Shown here piece by piece: positions 35,808 through 46,050 of a stretch of DNA of 64,000 bases (the stretch's first letter is position 1; each line of letters opens with the position of its first letter). The position numbers and the translations under genes are program-made. The notes under the pieces were generated by a model, which was not told where the DNA came from, ran no database searches, and saw only the letters and a list, made by a program, of their open reading frames with translations. The stretch is from an uncultured Sphingomonas sp. (GTDB taxonomy: Bacteria; Pseudomonadota; Alphaproteobacteria; Sphingomonadales; Sphingomonadaceae), in contig NZ_CAJXWX010000019.1 of the NCBI RefSeq assembly GCF_913062585.1, positions 1-64,000 of the forward strand. The letters run 5' to 3'.

Positions 35808-37613
35808 ATGATTGACCGGCGGCATTTCCTGGGAGGCTCGGCCGCGCTCGCCGTGGCGGCGGGCAGCGAGGGCGTCGTCGCCCAGAACACGCCCGCGACC
35901 CGCCTGACCGCGCTGTTCGACACGCTGGTCCAGGAACAGCTCCGCCGCAGTCCCGAGGCGGCGACCAATCTCGGCCTCGACACCGGCGCCAATGCCGATC
36001 TGCGCAGCAAGCTTTCCGACCAGTCGCCAGCGGGAATCGCCGCGGCGAAGGCGGCGACCAAGGCCGATCTGACCCGATTGGCGGCGATCGACCCCGCGAC
36101 CCTGTCGCCCGAAGAGCGGATCGACCTGGAATCGGTACTCTACACCCGTCGCTCGGCCGAGGCCGTGCAGGCGTTCGATTTTGGCGGCAGTTCCTATGGT
36201 CCCAGCCCCTATGTCGTGTCGCAGCTGTCGGGCGCGTACCAGTCGGTTCCCGACTTTCTCGACACCAAGCACAAGATCGCGACCGCCGGGAACGCCGATG
36301 CCTATCTGATGCGGCTGCGCGCCTTCGCCAGCCAGATGGACGCGCAGACCGACCGGATGCGCCATGACGCGGGGCAGGGCGTGGTGCCACCCGACTTCAT
36401 CCTCGACCTCGCACTCGAACAGATGGTCAACACCCGCCAGCCCGCCGATCAGGCGCTGGTCGTCCAGTCGATTGCCCGCCGTACCAAGGACAAGCGGCTC
36501 GGCGATCGCTATGCTCGGCAAGCGGCGACGATCTACGAAGCGGAGATACTGCCCGCACTCGACCGCCAGATCGCCTATGCCAAGACGCTGCGGAGCAAGG
36601 CCACGCATGACGCGGGCGTGTGGAAACTGCCCCAGGGCCCGGCATATTATCCGGTCGCGTTGAAGGCGAACACGACCACCAGCTTCTCGCCCGACGAAGT
36701 GCACCGCTTCGGCCGCGAACAGGCGGCGATGCTGTCCGCGCGGCTCGACGCGCTGCTGAAGAAACAGGGATATAGCAGGGGGACGGTGGGCGAGCGCATG
36801 GCCGCGCTCTACAAGAACCCGGACCAGCTCTATCCCAATACCGACGAGGGCAAGCGCGCCGCCATCGCCTATTGCAATGCACGGCTGGATGCGATCCGCA
36901 CCCGCCTGCCCCAGGTGTTCGAGCGGACACCACCCTATAGCTTCGAGGTGCGCCGCGTGCCCCCACAGACCGAGGCGGGCGCGGCGGCGGCCTTTGCGCA
37001 GGGGCCCGCGATCGACGGCTCGCGTCCGGGTCTCGTCTATTTCAACCTGAAGGACAGCGCCGACTGGCCCAAATTTTGCCTCGCGACGACCGTCTATCAC
37101 GAAGGGCTGCCGGGCCATCAGCTGGAGGGCGGGCTGGCGCTGTCCAACACGCGGCTGCCGCTCATCCGCAAGATTAACGGCTTTTCGGGCTATGGCGAGG
37201 GCTGGGCGCTCTATGCCGAGCAGTTGGCGGACGAGATCGGCATGTATGACGACGATCCGCTCGGGCAGCTGGGTTATCTGAAGTTCCTGCTGTTCCGCGC
37301 CAATCGCTGCGTCGTCGATACCGGCATCCACCATCTGCGCTGGACCCGCGAACAGGCGATCCGCCATTTCGCCGAGGCCGAGGGCGAGGCGGAGGGCTTC
37401 GCCACGCGCGAGGTGGAGCGTTACTGCGTCAATCCCGGCCAGGCGGCCAGCTACAAGCTGGGCCACTCGGTGTTCGTCGGCATTCGCGATCTGGCGAAGA
37501 AGCAGAAGGGCGCGGCGTTCGACCTGAAGGCGTTCCACACCGCCGTCCTGCGCCACGGCCGCGTACCGCTCGACGTGCTGCGCCGGGTAGGTGAGGAATG
37601 GGCGCGGGCGTGA
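35808..37613 (+). CDS. DUF885-family exported metallopeptidase
   Basis: Predicted zinc carboxypeptidase-like protein. The N-terminus IDRRHFLGGSAALAVAAG is a Tat-type signal with the twin arginine. The conserved block YHEGLPGHQLEGG (about 430-442) holds the HEGxPGH zinc motif, followed by NGFSGYGEGWALYAEQLADE, which supplies the third ligand glutamate. At 601 aa it is full length. AAAAAGGGGA lies about ten bases before the ATG. It stands alone between a family B repeat and the purK gene, which converges on it. The substrate is unknown. Confidence 0.88.
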   Translation: MIDRRHFLGGSAALAVAAGSEGVVAQNTPATRLTALFDTLVQEQLRRSPEAATNLGLDTGANADLRSKLSDQSPAGIAAAKAATKADLTRLAAIDPATLSPEERIDLESVLYTRRSAEAVQAFDFGGSSYGPSPYVVSQLSGAYQSVPDFLDTKHKIATAGNADAYLMRLRAFASQMDAQTDRMRHDAGQGVVPPDFILDLALEQMVNTRQPADQALVVQSIARRTKDKRLGDRYARQAATIYEAEILPALDRQIAYAKTLRSKATHDAGVWKLPQGPAYYPVALKANTTTSFSPDEVHRFGREQAAMLSARLDALLKKQGYSRGTVGERMAALYKNPDQLYPNTDEGKRAAIAYCNARLDAIRTRLPQVFERTPPYSFEVRRVPPQTEAGAAAAFAQGPAIDGSRPGLVYFNLKDSADWPKFCLATTVYHEGLPGHQLEGGLALSNTRLPLIRKINGFSGYGEGWALYAEQLADEIGMYDDDPLGQLGYLKFLLFRANRCVVDTGIHHLRWTREQAIRHFAEAEGEAEGFATREVERYCVNPGQAASYKLGHSVFVGIRDLAKKQKGAAFDLKAFHTAVLRHGRVPLDVLRRVGEEWARA

Positions 37614-37643
37614 CGGTCCGGCCGGGGTGCGCGGATCAGCCGA

Positions 37644-38699
37644 TCAGCGCACCACCCGCGTGATGTGCCCCATCTTGCGGCCGGGCCGCGACTCCGCCTT
37701 GCCGTACAGATGGAGGTGCGTTCCCTTTTCGGTCAGCGCGCCTTCCCAGACGTCGTCGCCGATCAGGTTCTCCATCGCGACCCGCGCGCCAGTCAGCGAC
37801 GTGTCGCCGAGCGGCAGACCGCAGATCGCGCGGATATGATTCTCGAACTGCGAGGTTTCGGCGCCCTCGATCGTCCAATGCCCCGAATTATGGACGCGGG
37901 GTGCCATCTCGTTGAAGACGGGGCCGTTCTCGGTCGCGAAGAACTCGCAGGCCAGCACGCCGACATAGCCCAGCTCCTCGGCGATGCGGATGGCGAGCGC
38001 GGTCGCCTCCTCGGCCTGGGTAGCGATCTCGGCGGGCGCGGGCAGGGTGGAGGTGCGCAGGATCGCGTCGCGGTGGACATTGTGCGGCGGGTCGTAGCGG
38101 ACCGTCGTCCCGTCGATCCCGCGCGCCACCAGGATCGAGAATTCGTGGCTGAAATGGATGAAGCCCTCCAACACCGCCGGGCCCCCGATCGCCTCCCAGG
38201 CGGCGGGCGCGTCGGCCATGTCGCGGATCAGCGCCTGACCCTTGCCGTCATAGCCGAAGCGGGTGGTCTTCAGGATCGCGGGGCAGCCGATCCGCTCCAG
38301 CGCGGCGGTCAGGTCGGCGGCGCAGTTCACCGACGCCCAGGGGGCGGGGCGGCCACCGACCTTCTCGACAAAGCTCTTCTCGGCGATCCGGTCCTGCGCG
38401 ACGCGCAAGGCGGTGGGCGCGGGGTGGACCGGCAGGCGCTCCGCCAACCATTCGACCGGCGTCACGTCGACATTCTCGAACTCGTACGTCACCACGTCGC
38501 AGGCGGCGGCGAAATCGGCGAGCACGACCGTGTTGTGATAATCGGCACGGGTCAGCGAGGAGGCGGTCTGCGCCGCCACGCTCTCTTCATCGGGGGCCAG
38601 CACATGGGTGCGATAGCCCAGCTGCGCGGCGGCCACCGCCAGCATCCGGCCCAGCTGGCCGCCACCCAAAATCCCGATCGTCGAACCCGGCTTCAGCAT
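37644..38699 (-). CDS. purK: 5-(carboxyamino)imidazole ribonucleotide synthase
   Basis: ATP-grasp enzyme making N5-CAIR from AIR and bicarbonate in purine synthesis. It begins STIGILGGGQLGRMLAVAAAQLGY and contains VTYEFENVDV, KTTRFGYDGKGQ and EMAPRVHNSGHWTIEG, all in the expected order. 351 aa. It follows purE by 7 bp, forming the purE-purK operon in the usual order. Confidence 0.96.
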   Translation of the reverse strand: MLKPGSTIGILGGGQLGRMLAVAAAQLGYRTHVLAPDEESVAAQTASSLTRADYHNTVVLADFAAACDVVTYEFENVDVTPVEWLAERLPVHPAPTALRVAQDRIAEKSFVEKVGGRPAPWASVNCAADLTAALERIGCPAILKTTRFGYDGKGQALIRDMADAPAAWEAIGGPAVLEGFIHFSHEFSILVARGIDGTTVRYDPPHNVHRDAILRTSTLPAPAEIATQAEEATALAIRIAEELGYVGVLACEFFATENGPVFNEMAPRVHNSGHWTIEGAETSQFENHIRAICGLPLGDTSLTGARVAMENLIGDDVWEGALTEKGTHLHLYGKAESRPGRKMGHITRVVR

Positions 38700-38706
38700 T
38701 CTGGTC

Positions 38707-39186
<480 letters not shown>

Positions 39187-39318
39187 ATCCGCTGTTCCGC
39201 CTTCGCCCCTCTGGCCCCGGTGCCTTGGGGAAGCGGGTGACTAGCGGGACGGGGCGAGGGGGGCAAGTTTCCGTATGCGTTCGGGCAGGGGCTGTGCGAT
39301 TTTTGGCGAAGCGTGGGG

Positions 39319-39449
39319 CGTGGGCTTCGACTTCGCTCAGCCCGAACGGACGTTGGGAATGACTTGTGCGCATTTGAAAGCACGCGCGGAGGTTGGAAAC
39401 GAGCAAAACCACCCAACCCCGTTCAGCCTGAGCGAAGTCGAAGGCCAAG
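39319..39449. repeat. Family B dispersed palindrome, copy 4 (wide spacing)
   Basis: Arms at about 39320-39349 and 39419-39449 with the CTTCGACTTCGCTCAG core and complement, separated by about 70 bp. It occupies the 347-bp space between purE and gpmA. I see no gene there. Confidence 0.8.
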
Positions 39450-39533
39450 GGATGACGTCTGCCCAGCACGGCGACACGCTTCGCGTGCAGCAAAACCCGG
39501 GGTGGCCGTGCGTCCGACCACCCCGAGACCCCA

Positions 39534-40220
39534 TCAGCGTTCCGACAGATAGTAGCGATCCGTCGGCGTCAGGTCGTCGGCCAGTTCGTAGACGATCGGC
39601 TGCGCGGTCGGGATTTCCAGGCTCGTGATCTCGTCGTCGGGGATGTTCGACAGATGCTTGACCAGCGCGCGCAGCGAGTTGCCGTGCGCCGAGATCAGCA
39701 CGCGGTTGCCGTCGCGCAGCGCGGGGGCGATGCGCTCTTCCCAATAGGGCAGGACGCGCGCGATCGTGTCCTTCAGGCTCTCGGTCCGGGGCACGTCGAT
39801 ACCCGCATAGCGGCGGTCGCCCGACACGTCGAACTCGCCGCCCGCGTCCGCCGGGGGCGGGGGCACGTCGAAGCTGCGGCGCCAGATCTTGACCTGCTCG
39901 TCGCCATGCTTGGCCGCCGTCTCGGCCTTGTCCAGGCCGGTCAGCCCGCCATAATGGCGCTCGTTCAGCCGCCAGTGCTTCTCGGTCGGCAGCCAGAGGC
40001 GGCCCATCGTCTCCAGCGCCAGGTTCAGCGTCTTGATCGCGCGGGTCTGAAGGCTGGTGAAGGTCAGATCGAAGTCGAGGCCCTTCTCGGCCATCATCGC
40101 ACCCGCCGCGCGCGCCTCGGCCGCGCCCTGCGCGGTGACGTCGACATCCCACCAGCCGGTGAAGCGGTTCTCGAGATTCCAGGCGGACTGGCCGTGGCGG
40201 ATCAGGACGAGCTGGGGCAT
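39534..40220 (-). CDS. gpmA: 2,3-bisphosphoglycerate-dependent phosphoglycerate mutase
   Basis: Glycolytic and gluconeogenic interconversion of 3- and 2-phosphoglycerate. [27 protein letters not shown] has the phospho-histidine (H9 in RHGQ), and [14 protein letters not shown] and [12 protein letters not shown] with the second catalytic His are present. 228 aa, typical. I chose ATG 40220 with AAGGAG about seven bases upstream. An open stretch of 15 codons above it is not protein-like. The gene is followed downstream by a family B repeat. Confidence 0.95.
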   Translation of the reverse strand: MPQLVLIRHGQSAWNLENRFTGWWDVDVTAQGAAEARAAGAMMAEKGLDFDLTFTSLQTRAIKTLNLALETMGRLWLPTEKHWRLNERHYGGLTGLDKAETAAKHGDEQVKIWRRSFDVPPPPADAGGEFDVSGDRRYAGIDVPRTESLKDTIARVLPYWEERIAPALRDGNRVLISAHGNSLRALVKHLSNIPDDEITSLEIPTAQPIVYELADDLTPTDRYYLSER

Positions 40221-40277
40221 GGAAACTCCTTCAAAGTGATGATGCCCGCATAGAGCGGCGGGCACGCGGGGTCGAGA

Positions 40278-40502
40278 TCAGCCGCGAAAACGGCCTTGCG
40301 TCGAGGCGGGATTGGCCTTCAGCACGCGGCCCATGCGGGTCGGCCGGTCGAGCAGCTCGCCGCCGCAATCGGGGCAGATCTCGTCCAGTTCGTCGGCGCA
40401 TTCGGCGCAGAAGGTCGTCTCCAGCGAGCAGATGAACGCGCCGCCCTGTGACGGCGGCAGGTCCGCGCCGCAGCGCTCGCAATCGGGGCGCATCTCCAGC
40501 AT
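40278..40502 (-). CDS. Small zinc-ribbon protein, DUF1272 family
   Basis: A 74-residue protein with three CxxC pairs (CERCGADLPPSQGGAFIC, CAECADELDEICPDCGGELL), the layout of DUF1272, a small zinc-ribbon-like family of unknown function. The tail LLDRPTRMGRVLKANPASTQGRFRG is also conserved in the family as I know it. Its ATG overlaps the TGA of glmM by one base, so it is translated with glmM. No signal peptide. A regulatory or chaperone role is only a guess. Confidence 0.85.
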   Translation of the reverse strand: MLEMRPDCERCGADLPPSQGGAFICSLETTFCAECADELDEICPDCGGELLDRPTRMGRVLKANPASTQGRFRG

Positions 40503-41842
40503 CAGGCGGCCACCTCGCGCACCACGTCGCAGATGCGGTCGACCAGGGTTTCGACCTGGCGCTTGTCCTCGCCCTCGGCCATCACGCGGATCACCGGCTC
40601 GGTGCCCGAGGGGCGGATGACCAGGCGACCGCGCCCGGCGAGTTCCGCCTCGGCGGCGGCGATGACGCCCTGTACCTTTTCATGCTCCAGCGGCTTGCCG
40701 CCTGCGAAGCGGACATTCTTCAGCAGCTGGGGCAGCGGATCGAACCGGTGCAGCACCTCGCTGGCGGGGGCGCCCGCGCGCTTCAGCTCGGCCAGCACCT
40801 GGAGGGCGGCGACCAGCCCGTCGCCGGTGCGCGCATAGTCGGACAGGATGATATGGCCCGACTGCTCGCCGCCGACATTGTAACCGCGCGTCCGCATCGC
40901 CTCCAGCACATGGCGGTCGCCGACCTTGGTGCGGATCAGGCCAAGCCCTTGCGCGGCCAGATGCCGCTCCAGCCCCAGATTGGACATGACGGTGGCGACC
41001 AGGCCACCGCCCGCCAGCCGCCCTTCGCGAGCATAGCTGGTCGCGATCATCGCCATCAGCTGGTCGCCATCGACGATCTGGCCGGTTTCGTCGACGATGA
41101 TTAGGCGGTCGGCATCGCCGTCCAGCGCGATGCCGATGTCCGCACCGCTCGCCACCACCGTCTCGGCCAGCGTCTGCGGCGCGGTCGAGCCGACGCCGTC
41201 ATTGATGTTGGTGCCGTTGGGGGTCACGCCGATCGCGACCACGTCCGCGCCCAATTCCCACAGCGCGGCAGGCGCGACCTTGTAGGCGGCCCCGTTGGCG
41301 CAGTCGATCACGACGCGCAGGCCGTCCAGGCGCAGCGCCTGCGGGAAGGTCGACTTGGCGAAGTGGATGTAACGGCCCGCCGCGTCGTCGACCCGCCGCG
41401 CGCGCCCGATTTTCCCTGAGGGGACGAGCGGCACATCCTGCTCGATCAGCGCTTCGATCGACTCCTCCGCCTCGTCGGACAGCTTGTAGCCGTCCGGGCC
41501 GAACAGCTTGATGCCGTTATCGGCAAAGGGATTGTGGCTGGCCGAGATCATCACGCCGATATCGGCGCGCATCGAATGGGTCAGCATCGCGACCGCGGGC
41601 GTGGGCAGCGGCCCGAGCATCACCACGTCCATGCCCACGCTGGTAAAGCCGGCGACCAGCGCCGATTCGAGCATATAGCCCGACAGGCGCGTATCCTTGC
41701 CGATCACCACGCGGTGGCGGTGGTCGCCGCGCTGGAAATAGGCGCCGGCGGCCATGCCGACCTTCATCGCCATCTCGGCCGTCATGACCGCGCCGTTGGT
41801 GGCGCCGCGAATGCCATCGGTGCCGAAATATTTTCTTGCCAT
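40502..41842 (-). CDS. glmM: Phosphoglucosamine mutase
   Basis: Converts glucosamine-6-phosphate to glucosamine-1-phosphate for peptidoglycan and LPS precursors. [13 protein letters not shown] is the family front. The catalytic serine S102 lies in [17 protein letters not shown], the metal-binding [11 protein letters not shown] loop follows, and the sugar-binding block is [24 protein letters not shown] ends the phosphate-binding domain. 446 aa, full length. Divergent from the DAACS symporter. The small zinc-ribbon gene follows and overlaps by one base. Confidence 0.97.
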   Translation of the reverse strand: MARKYFGTDGIRGATNGAVMTAEMAMKVGMAAGAYFQRGDHRHRVVIGKDTRLSGYMLESALVAGFTSVGMDVVMLGPLPTPAVAMLTHSMRADIGVMISASHNPFADNGIKLFGPDGYKLSDEAEESIEALIEQDVPLVPSGKIGRARRVDDAAGRYIHFAKSTFPQALRLDGLRVVIDCANGAAYKVAPAALWELGADVVAIGVTPNGTNINDGVGSTAPQTLAETVVASGADIGIALDGDADRLIIVDETGQIVDGDQLMAMIATSYAREGRLAGGGLVATVMSNLGLERHLAAQGLGLIRTKVGDRHVLEAMRTRGYNVGGEQSGHIILSDYARTGDGLVAALQVLAELKRAGAPASEVLHRFDPLPQLLKNVRFAGGKPLEHEKVQGVIAAAEAELAGRGRLVIRPSGTEPVIRVMAEGEDKRQVETLVDRICDVVREVAA

Positions 41843-41941
41843 ACGGCCCAGTCCCTGCCGGTCTAGAAGCGGAAATCGCTTGTGATCGCGCCCCGTTTAG
41901 CGCGACCTTTCATAAAGCTCAAAACGCTCGAAAGAACTTCC

Positions 41942-43186
41942 ATGTCGCGCGCCACCCTGATCCTATTGTGTCTGGCCGCCGGTCTGCTGGCCGGTGTCGG
42001 TGTGGCGGCGGTGTCGCCGCAGGCGGCCGGATGGGGGATCGGGGTGGCGGCGCCGGTCGGAACCCTGTGGCTGAACGGGTTGCAGATGACGGTCATCCCG
42101 CTGGTCGTCACGCTGCTGATCACCGGCGTGGTGGCGACCGCGGAGGCGGCGCAGGCCGGGCGGATCGCGGGGCGGGCGATCGCGACCTTCCTGACCATCG
42201 TTACGCTCACCGCGACCATGGCGGCGTTCGTCACGCCCGTGCTGCTTCATGCCGTGCCGATCCCGCGCGGCGCGGCCGAGGCGCTGAAGACCGCGCTCGC
42301 CCATGCCGCGCCGGTCGGGCCGACCCCGCCGATCGGCGAGAGCCTGGCGGGGATCGTCCCGACCAACATCTTCGCCGCCGCGACCAACAACGCGCTGTTG
42401 TCGCTGATCCTGTTCACCCTGGCCTTCGCCTTTGCCATGACCCGGATCGAGGACGCAGGGCGGGCGCAGCTGCTGGGCTTCTTCGCGGCGATTCGCGATG
42501 CGATGCTGATCCTGATCGGCTGGGTCCTGTGGCTGGCCCCGATCGGCGTCTTCGCGCTCGCCTTCGTCGTCGGGGCGAGCGCGGGCGGGTCGGCGTTCGG
42601 CGCGCTGGTCCATTATATCGTGACGATCGCCAGCATCGGCTTCCTCGTCATGCTGATGGCCTATGCCATGGCCGGGCTGGTCGCGCGGGTGCCGCTGGCG
42701 CGCTTCGCCCGCGCGCTCGCCCCGGCCCAGGCGGTCGCCATCTCGACGCAAAGCTCGCTCGCCAGCCTGCCCGCCATGGTCGAGGGGGCAAAAACCCTGC
42801 GCGTCGACCCCGCCACGTCCAGCCTCGTCCTGCCCATGGCGGTCGCCATGTTCCGCGCCACCCAGCCCGCGATGAACGTGGCCGTGTCGCTCTATATCGC
42901 CGACTGGTTCGGGATCGTGCCCGGCCCGGCGGCGGTGGTCGCGGCGATGGTGGCGGCGATCCTGTGTTCGCTGGGCTCGGCCAGCCTGCCGGCGCAGATC
43001 ACCTTCTTCGCCTCGATCGCGCCGGTGTGCGTCGCGTTGGGCGTGCCCGCCGCGCCTTTGGGGCTGCTCATCGCGGTCGAGACGATTCCGGACATTTTCC
43101 GGACGCTGGGCAATGTCAGCATGGACCTTGCCGCGACGGCGACCGTTTCGCGGTGGAGCGGCACGATCGACAAGGACATCCCATGA
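41942..43186 (+). CDS. Dicarboxylate/amino acid:cation symporter (DAACS family)
   Basis: Inner-membrane sodium- or proton-coupled symporter of the glutamate/dicarboxylate (SDF, GltP/DctA) family. About eight membrane segments, two re-entrant hairpin regions seen as AISTQSSLASLPAM (serine-rich HP1) and LGSASLPAQITFFAS (HP2), and the NMDGT-equivalent region in MAVAMFRATQPAMNVAVSLY, which lacks the exact NMDGT residues, so the substrate may differ from aspartate. 414 aa. ATG 41942 begins the first hydrophobic segment. The stop overlaps the aldo/keto reductase start by four bases (ATGA). Confidence 0.87.
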   Translation: MSRATLILLCLAAGLLAGVGVAAVSPQAAGWGIGVAAPVGTLWLNGLQMTVIPLVVTLLITGVVATAEAAQAGRIAGRAIATFLTIVTLTATMAAFVTPVLLHAVPIPRGAAEALKTALAHAAPVGPTPPIGESLAGIVPTNIFAAATNNALLSLILFTLAFAFAMTRIEDAGRAQLLGFFAAIRDAMLILIGWVLWLAPIGVFALAFVVGASAGGSAFGALVHYIVTIASIGFLVMLMAYAMAGLVARVPLARFARALAPAQAVAISTQSSLASLPAMVEGAKTLRVDPATSSLVLPMAVAMFRATQPAMNVAVSLYIADWFGIVPGPAAVVAAMVAAILCSLGSASLPAQITFFASIAPVCVALGVPAAPLGLLIAVETIPDIFRTLGNVSMDLAATATVSRWSGTIDKDIP

Positions 43187-44175
43187 AATATCGCACTCTC
43201 GGCCCCGCATTCGAGGTCTCCGCGCTGGGCCTGGGCTGTATGCCGATGGCGGGCGTCGGCCGGAACATGTACGGCCAGGCGGACGAGGCGGAGAGCATCG
43301 CGACCATCCACCGCGCGATCGAGCTGGGCGTGACCCTGTTCGACACCGCGGAAATCTATGGCCCGCTGGTCAATGAGGAACTGGTCGGCCGCGCCATTCG
43401 CGGCAAGCGCGACGCCGTCGTCATCGCGACCAAATTCGGCTTTCGTTATGACGAGAACGGCATGACGGGCGTCGATTCCACCCCCGCCAATGTCCAGCGT
43501 TCGTGCGAAGGCTCGCTCAAGCGGCTGGGCGTCGAGACGATCGACCTCTTCTATCAGCACCGCGTCGATCCCAATGTGCCGATCGAGGAGACGATCGGCG
43601 CGATGGGCCGCCTGGTCGAACAAGGCAAGGTCCGGCGGCTCGGCCTGTCGGAGGCGAGCGCCGAGACGATCCGTCGCGCCGCCGCCGTCCATCCGATCGC
43701 GGCCGTCCAGTCCGAATATTCGCTGTGGGAACGCGATGTCGAGGCGGACATCCTGCCGGTGGTACGCGAGCTGGGCATCGGCTTCGTGCCCTACAGCCCG
43801 CTGGGGCGCGGGTTCCTGACCGGGCAGATCACCTCGCGCGACGACCTGCCCGAGGGGGATTATCGGCTGAACGATCCCCGCTACTCGGAGGAGAATTTCG
43901 ACCGCAATATGAAGCTGGTCGAGGTAGTGAAGACCATCGCCGCCGCGCATGGGGCCAGCGCGGCGCAGGTCGCGCTGGCCTGGCTGTTGGCGCAAGGCGA
44001 CGACATCGTGCCGATCCCCGGCTCCAAGCGGCGCGCGACGCTGGAGGATTCGATGAAGGCGGCGGAATTGACGCTGTCGGCGGAGGAACTGGCCAAGCTG
44101 GACGAAGCCGCCCCGCTCGGTGGTACGGCCGGGCCGCGTTACGGCGAGCGGGCGATGGCGATGACGCGGCTCTGA
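43183..44175 (+). CDS. Aldo/keto reductase
   Basis: NADPH-dependent oxidoreductase of the AKR13/IolS-like group. The catalytic tetrad is Asp in GVTLFDTAEIYGP (D and Y), Lys in VVIATKFGF and His in IDLFYQHRVDPNVPIEE. The cofactor tail is IVPIPGSKRRATLEDSMKA. 330 aa, TIM-barrel length. It overlaps the symporter gene by four bases, so the reductase may act on whatever that symporter brings in. This is inference from context only. Confidence 0.92.
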   Translation: MKYRTLGPAFEVSALGLGCMPMAGVGRNMYGQADEAESIATIHRAIELGVTLFDTAEIYGPLVNEELVGRAIRGKRDAVVIATKFGFRYDENGMTGVDSTPANVQRSCEGSLKRLGVETIDLFYQHRVDPNVPIEETIGAMGRLVEQGKVRRLGLSEASAETIRRAAAVHPIAAVQSEYSLWERDVEADILPVVRELGIGFVPYSPLGRGFLTGQITSRDDLPEGDYRLNDPRYSEENFDRNMKLVEVVKTIAAAHGASAAQVALAWLLAQGDDIVPIPGSKRRATLEDSMKAAELTLSAEELAKLDEAAPLGGTAGPRYGERAMAMTRL

Positions 44176-44196
44176 GGGCTTCCGCACTCCCACCCT

Positions 44197-44284
44197 CCGT
44201 TCGCACTGAGCGAAGTCGAAGTGCACGGGATTCCGCTCGCGGATAGGTTGAGGCGTGGGCTTCTACTTCGCTCAGCCTGAACGG
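44197..44284. repeat. Family B dispersed palindrome, copy 5 (diverged)
   Basis: Contains AGCGAAGTCGAAG and, inverted, CTTCTACTTCGCTCAG (one mismatch to the core). It lies between the converging aldo/keto reductase and POT transporter genes. The arms are less alike than in other copies. Confidence 0.75.
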
Positions 44285-44333
44285 CGGTGGGAGATGGGGG
44301 CGGTTGGGAATTTTCCCAGCCGCCCCACACTCA

Positions 44334-45920
44334 TCAAAGCGGCTTCTGCTCCAGCCGGGTATCGACCCCCGCGGCCGCCGGTTCGGCAAGTTCCTTGGTC
44401 CCCGCCAGCGCCGCATCCGCCTTCAGCAGGTCGAGATGCATCAGCTTGGCGATGAAGGGCGACACAACCAGCACGACCACGCCGATCCCGATCGAGAACC
44501 AGCCGATCCGGGTATAGACGTCGAGCACCTTTTCCGGCCCCGCGCCCTCGCCGCCGGTCGCCTGTGCGATCAGCCCGGCGATGAAATTGCCCGCCGCCGT
44601 CGCCAGGAACCAGGTGCCCATCATGAGGCCCGTCATGCTGGGCAGCGACAGCCGCGTCATCGCCGACAGGCCGACCGGCGAGAAGCACAGTTCGGCCATG
44701 GTGTGGATCAGATAGACGAGGATGACGAAGATCACCGGCGTCGGCGCCCCGGCGTAAAGGGCGGCACCCGCGACCAGCACGAGGAAGCCCGCGCCCACGC
44801 CGACCAGGCCGATGCCGAACTTGAACGGCGCACTCGGTTCCCAGCCGCGCTTGGCCAGGAAGGTCCAGACGGCGGCGAAGACGGGTGCCAGCGCGATGAT
44901 GAAGATCGAATTCACCGACTGGAATGCCGAGGCCGGGATCGTCCAGCCCAGCAGGCTGCGGTCGACCGAACGGTCGGTATAGACGTTGAGCGACGAACCC
45001 GCCTGCTCGAACAAGGCCCAGAAGAGCGGGCAGAGCGCGATCAGGAAGAGGGCGGCCAGAATGCGATCCCGGTCGACCTTCTCCAGCGTGAAGACCGCGC
45101 GCCACAGGATGAAGCCCACGGTGCCAATGCCGAACACGATCAACAGCGTGCCGACCGCGTCCTGATACCGGATCAGCTGCCACGTCACGAGCGTCGCGGC
45201 GATTCCGCCCAGATAAATGAGCCATTCGCGCGACAGACCGGCCACGACCGGCGCGCGCAGGGCGGGCAGCGAGGGCGCTTCGCCGGCTCCGTGCAGTTCG
45301 CGCTTCAGCCCGATAAAGGCGACCAGACCGAGCAACATGCCGACGCCCGCCGCGCCGAAGCCGTAGGCCCAGCCGACGGTTTCCCCCAGCACGCCGCACA
45401 CGATCGGACCCAGCGCGCCGCCGCCGTTGATCCCCATGTAGAAGATTGAGAAGGCGGGATCGCGGCGCATGTCGTCGCGCGCGTAAAGCTGTCCCACCAG
45501 TACCGAGATATTAGCCTTCAAAAAGCCGGTGCCGATTACGATCGCGGCCAGTGCGAGATAGAAGCCTTCGAGGTAGACACCTTGCGTGCCCTTCGGCCCT
45601 TCCATCGCGGCAATCAGCAAATGGCCGAAGGCGATGAAGACCCCGCCCGCCAGCACCGCGCGCCTTGCCCCCAGATAACGATCGGCCAGATAGCCGCCGA
45701 TCACCGGTGTGAAATACACCAGCGACATATAGGCGGCGTAGATGCCGAAGGCCGGTTCGTCGGTGAACAGGAAATGCTTGGTCAGGTAGAAGACCAGGAT
45801 GGCGCGCATTCCATAGAAGGAAAAACGCTCCCACATCTCGGTGAAGAACAACAGGAACAGGCCTCGGGGATGCCCCAAAACCGTCTTGCCGCGCGCGGCG
45901 GCCTCATACGCACTCGCCAT
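44334..45920 (-). CDS. Proton-dependent oligopeptide transporter (POT/PTR family)
   Basis: Major-facilitator importer of di- and tripeptides. FFTEMWERFSFYGMRAILVFYLTK has the family ExxERFxYYG motif. About fourteen membrane segments are present, and the POT blocks YMGINGGGALGPIVCG and LFWALFEQAGSSLN (PTR2 signature region) are clear. 528 aa. I chose ATG 45920. A GTG four codons earlier (45932) is possible. It is divergent from the nitroreductase with about 130 bp between starts. No regulator is linked. Confidence 0.93.
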   Translation of the reverse strand: MASAYEAAARGKTVLGHPRGLFLLFFTEMWERFSFYGMRAILVFYLTKHFLFTDEPAFGIYAAYMSLVYFTPVIGGYLADRYLGARRAVLAGGVFIAFGHLLIAAMEGPKGTQGVYLEGFYLALAAIVIGTGFLKANISVLVGQLYARDDMRRDPAFSIFYMGINGGGALGPIVCGVLGETVGWAYGFGAAGVGMLLGLVAFIGLKRELHGAGEAPSLPALRAPVVAGLSREWLIYLGGIAATLVTWQLIRYQDAVGTLLIVFGIGTVGFILWRAVFTLEKVDRDRILAALFLIALCPLFWALFEQAGSSLNVYTDRSVDRSLLGWTIPASAFQSVNSIFIIALAPVFAAVWTFLAKRGWEPSAPFKFGIGLVGVGAGFLVLVAGAALYAGAPTPVIFVILVYLIHTMAELCFSPVGLSAMTRLSLPSMTGLMMGTWFLATAAGNFIAGLIAQATGGEGAGPEKVLDVYTRIGWFSIGIGVVVLVVSPFIAKLMHLDLLKADAALAGTKELAEPAAAGVDTRLEQKPL

Positions 45921-46050
45921 ATTGGCGTTCACTCCATCGGGATCGCCCCCGGTGCGACCGGACGGCGCACGCGGGGGCGTAATGGTTCAGTAACCTAACG
46001 CCAAAGCCGCGACTGTAAATATCATGCGCGACGACGTAAGGATCGAAGCC

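Noticed and set aside
35751..37556. Minus-strand open frame opposite the DUF885 gene
   Set aside because: Shadow. The plus strand has the Tat signal and HEGLPGH motif, the minus strand only Arg/Leu/Gln-rich sequence.
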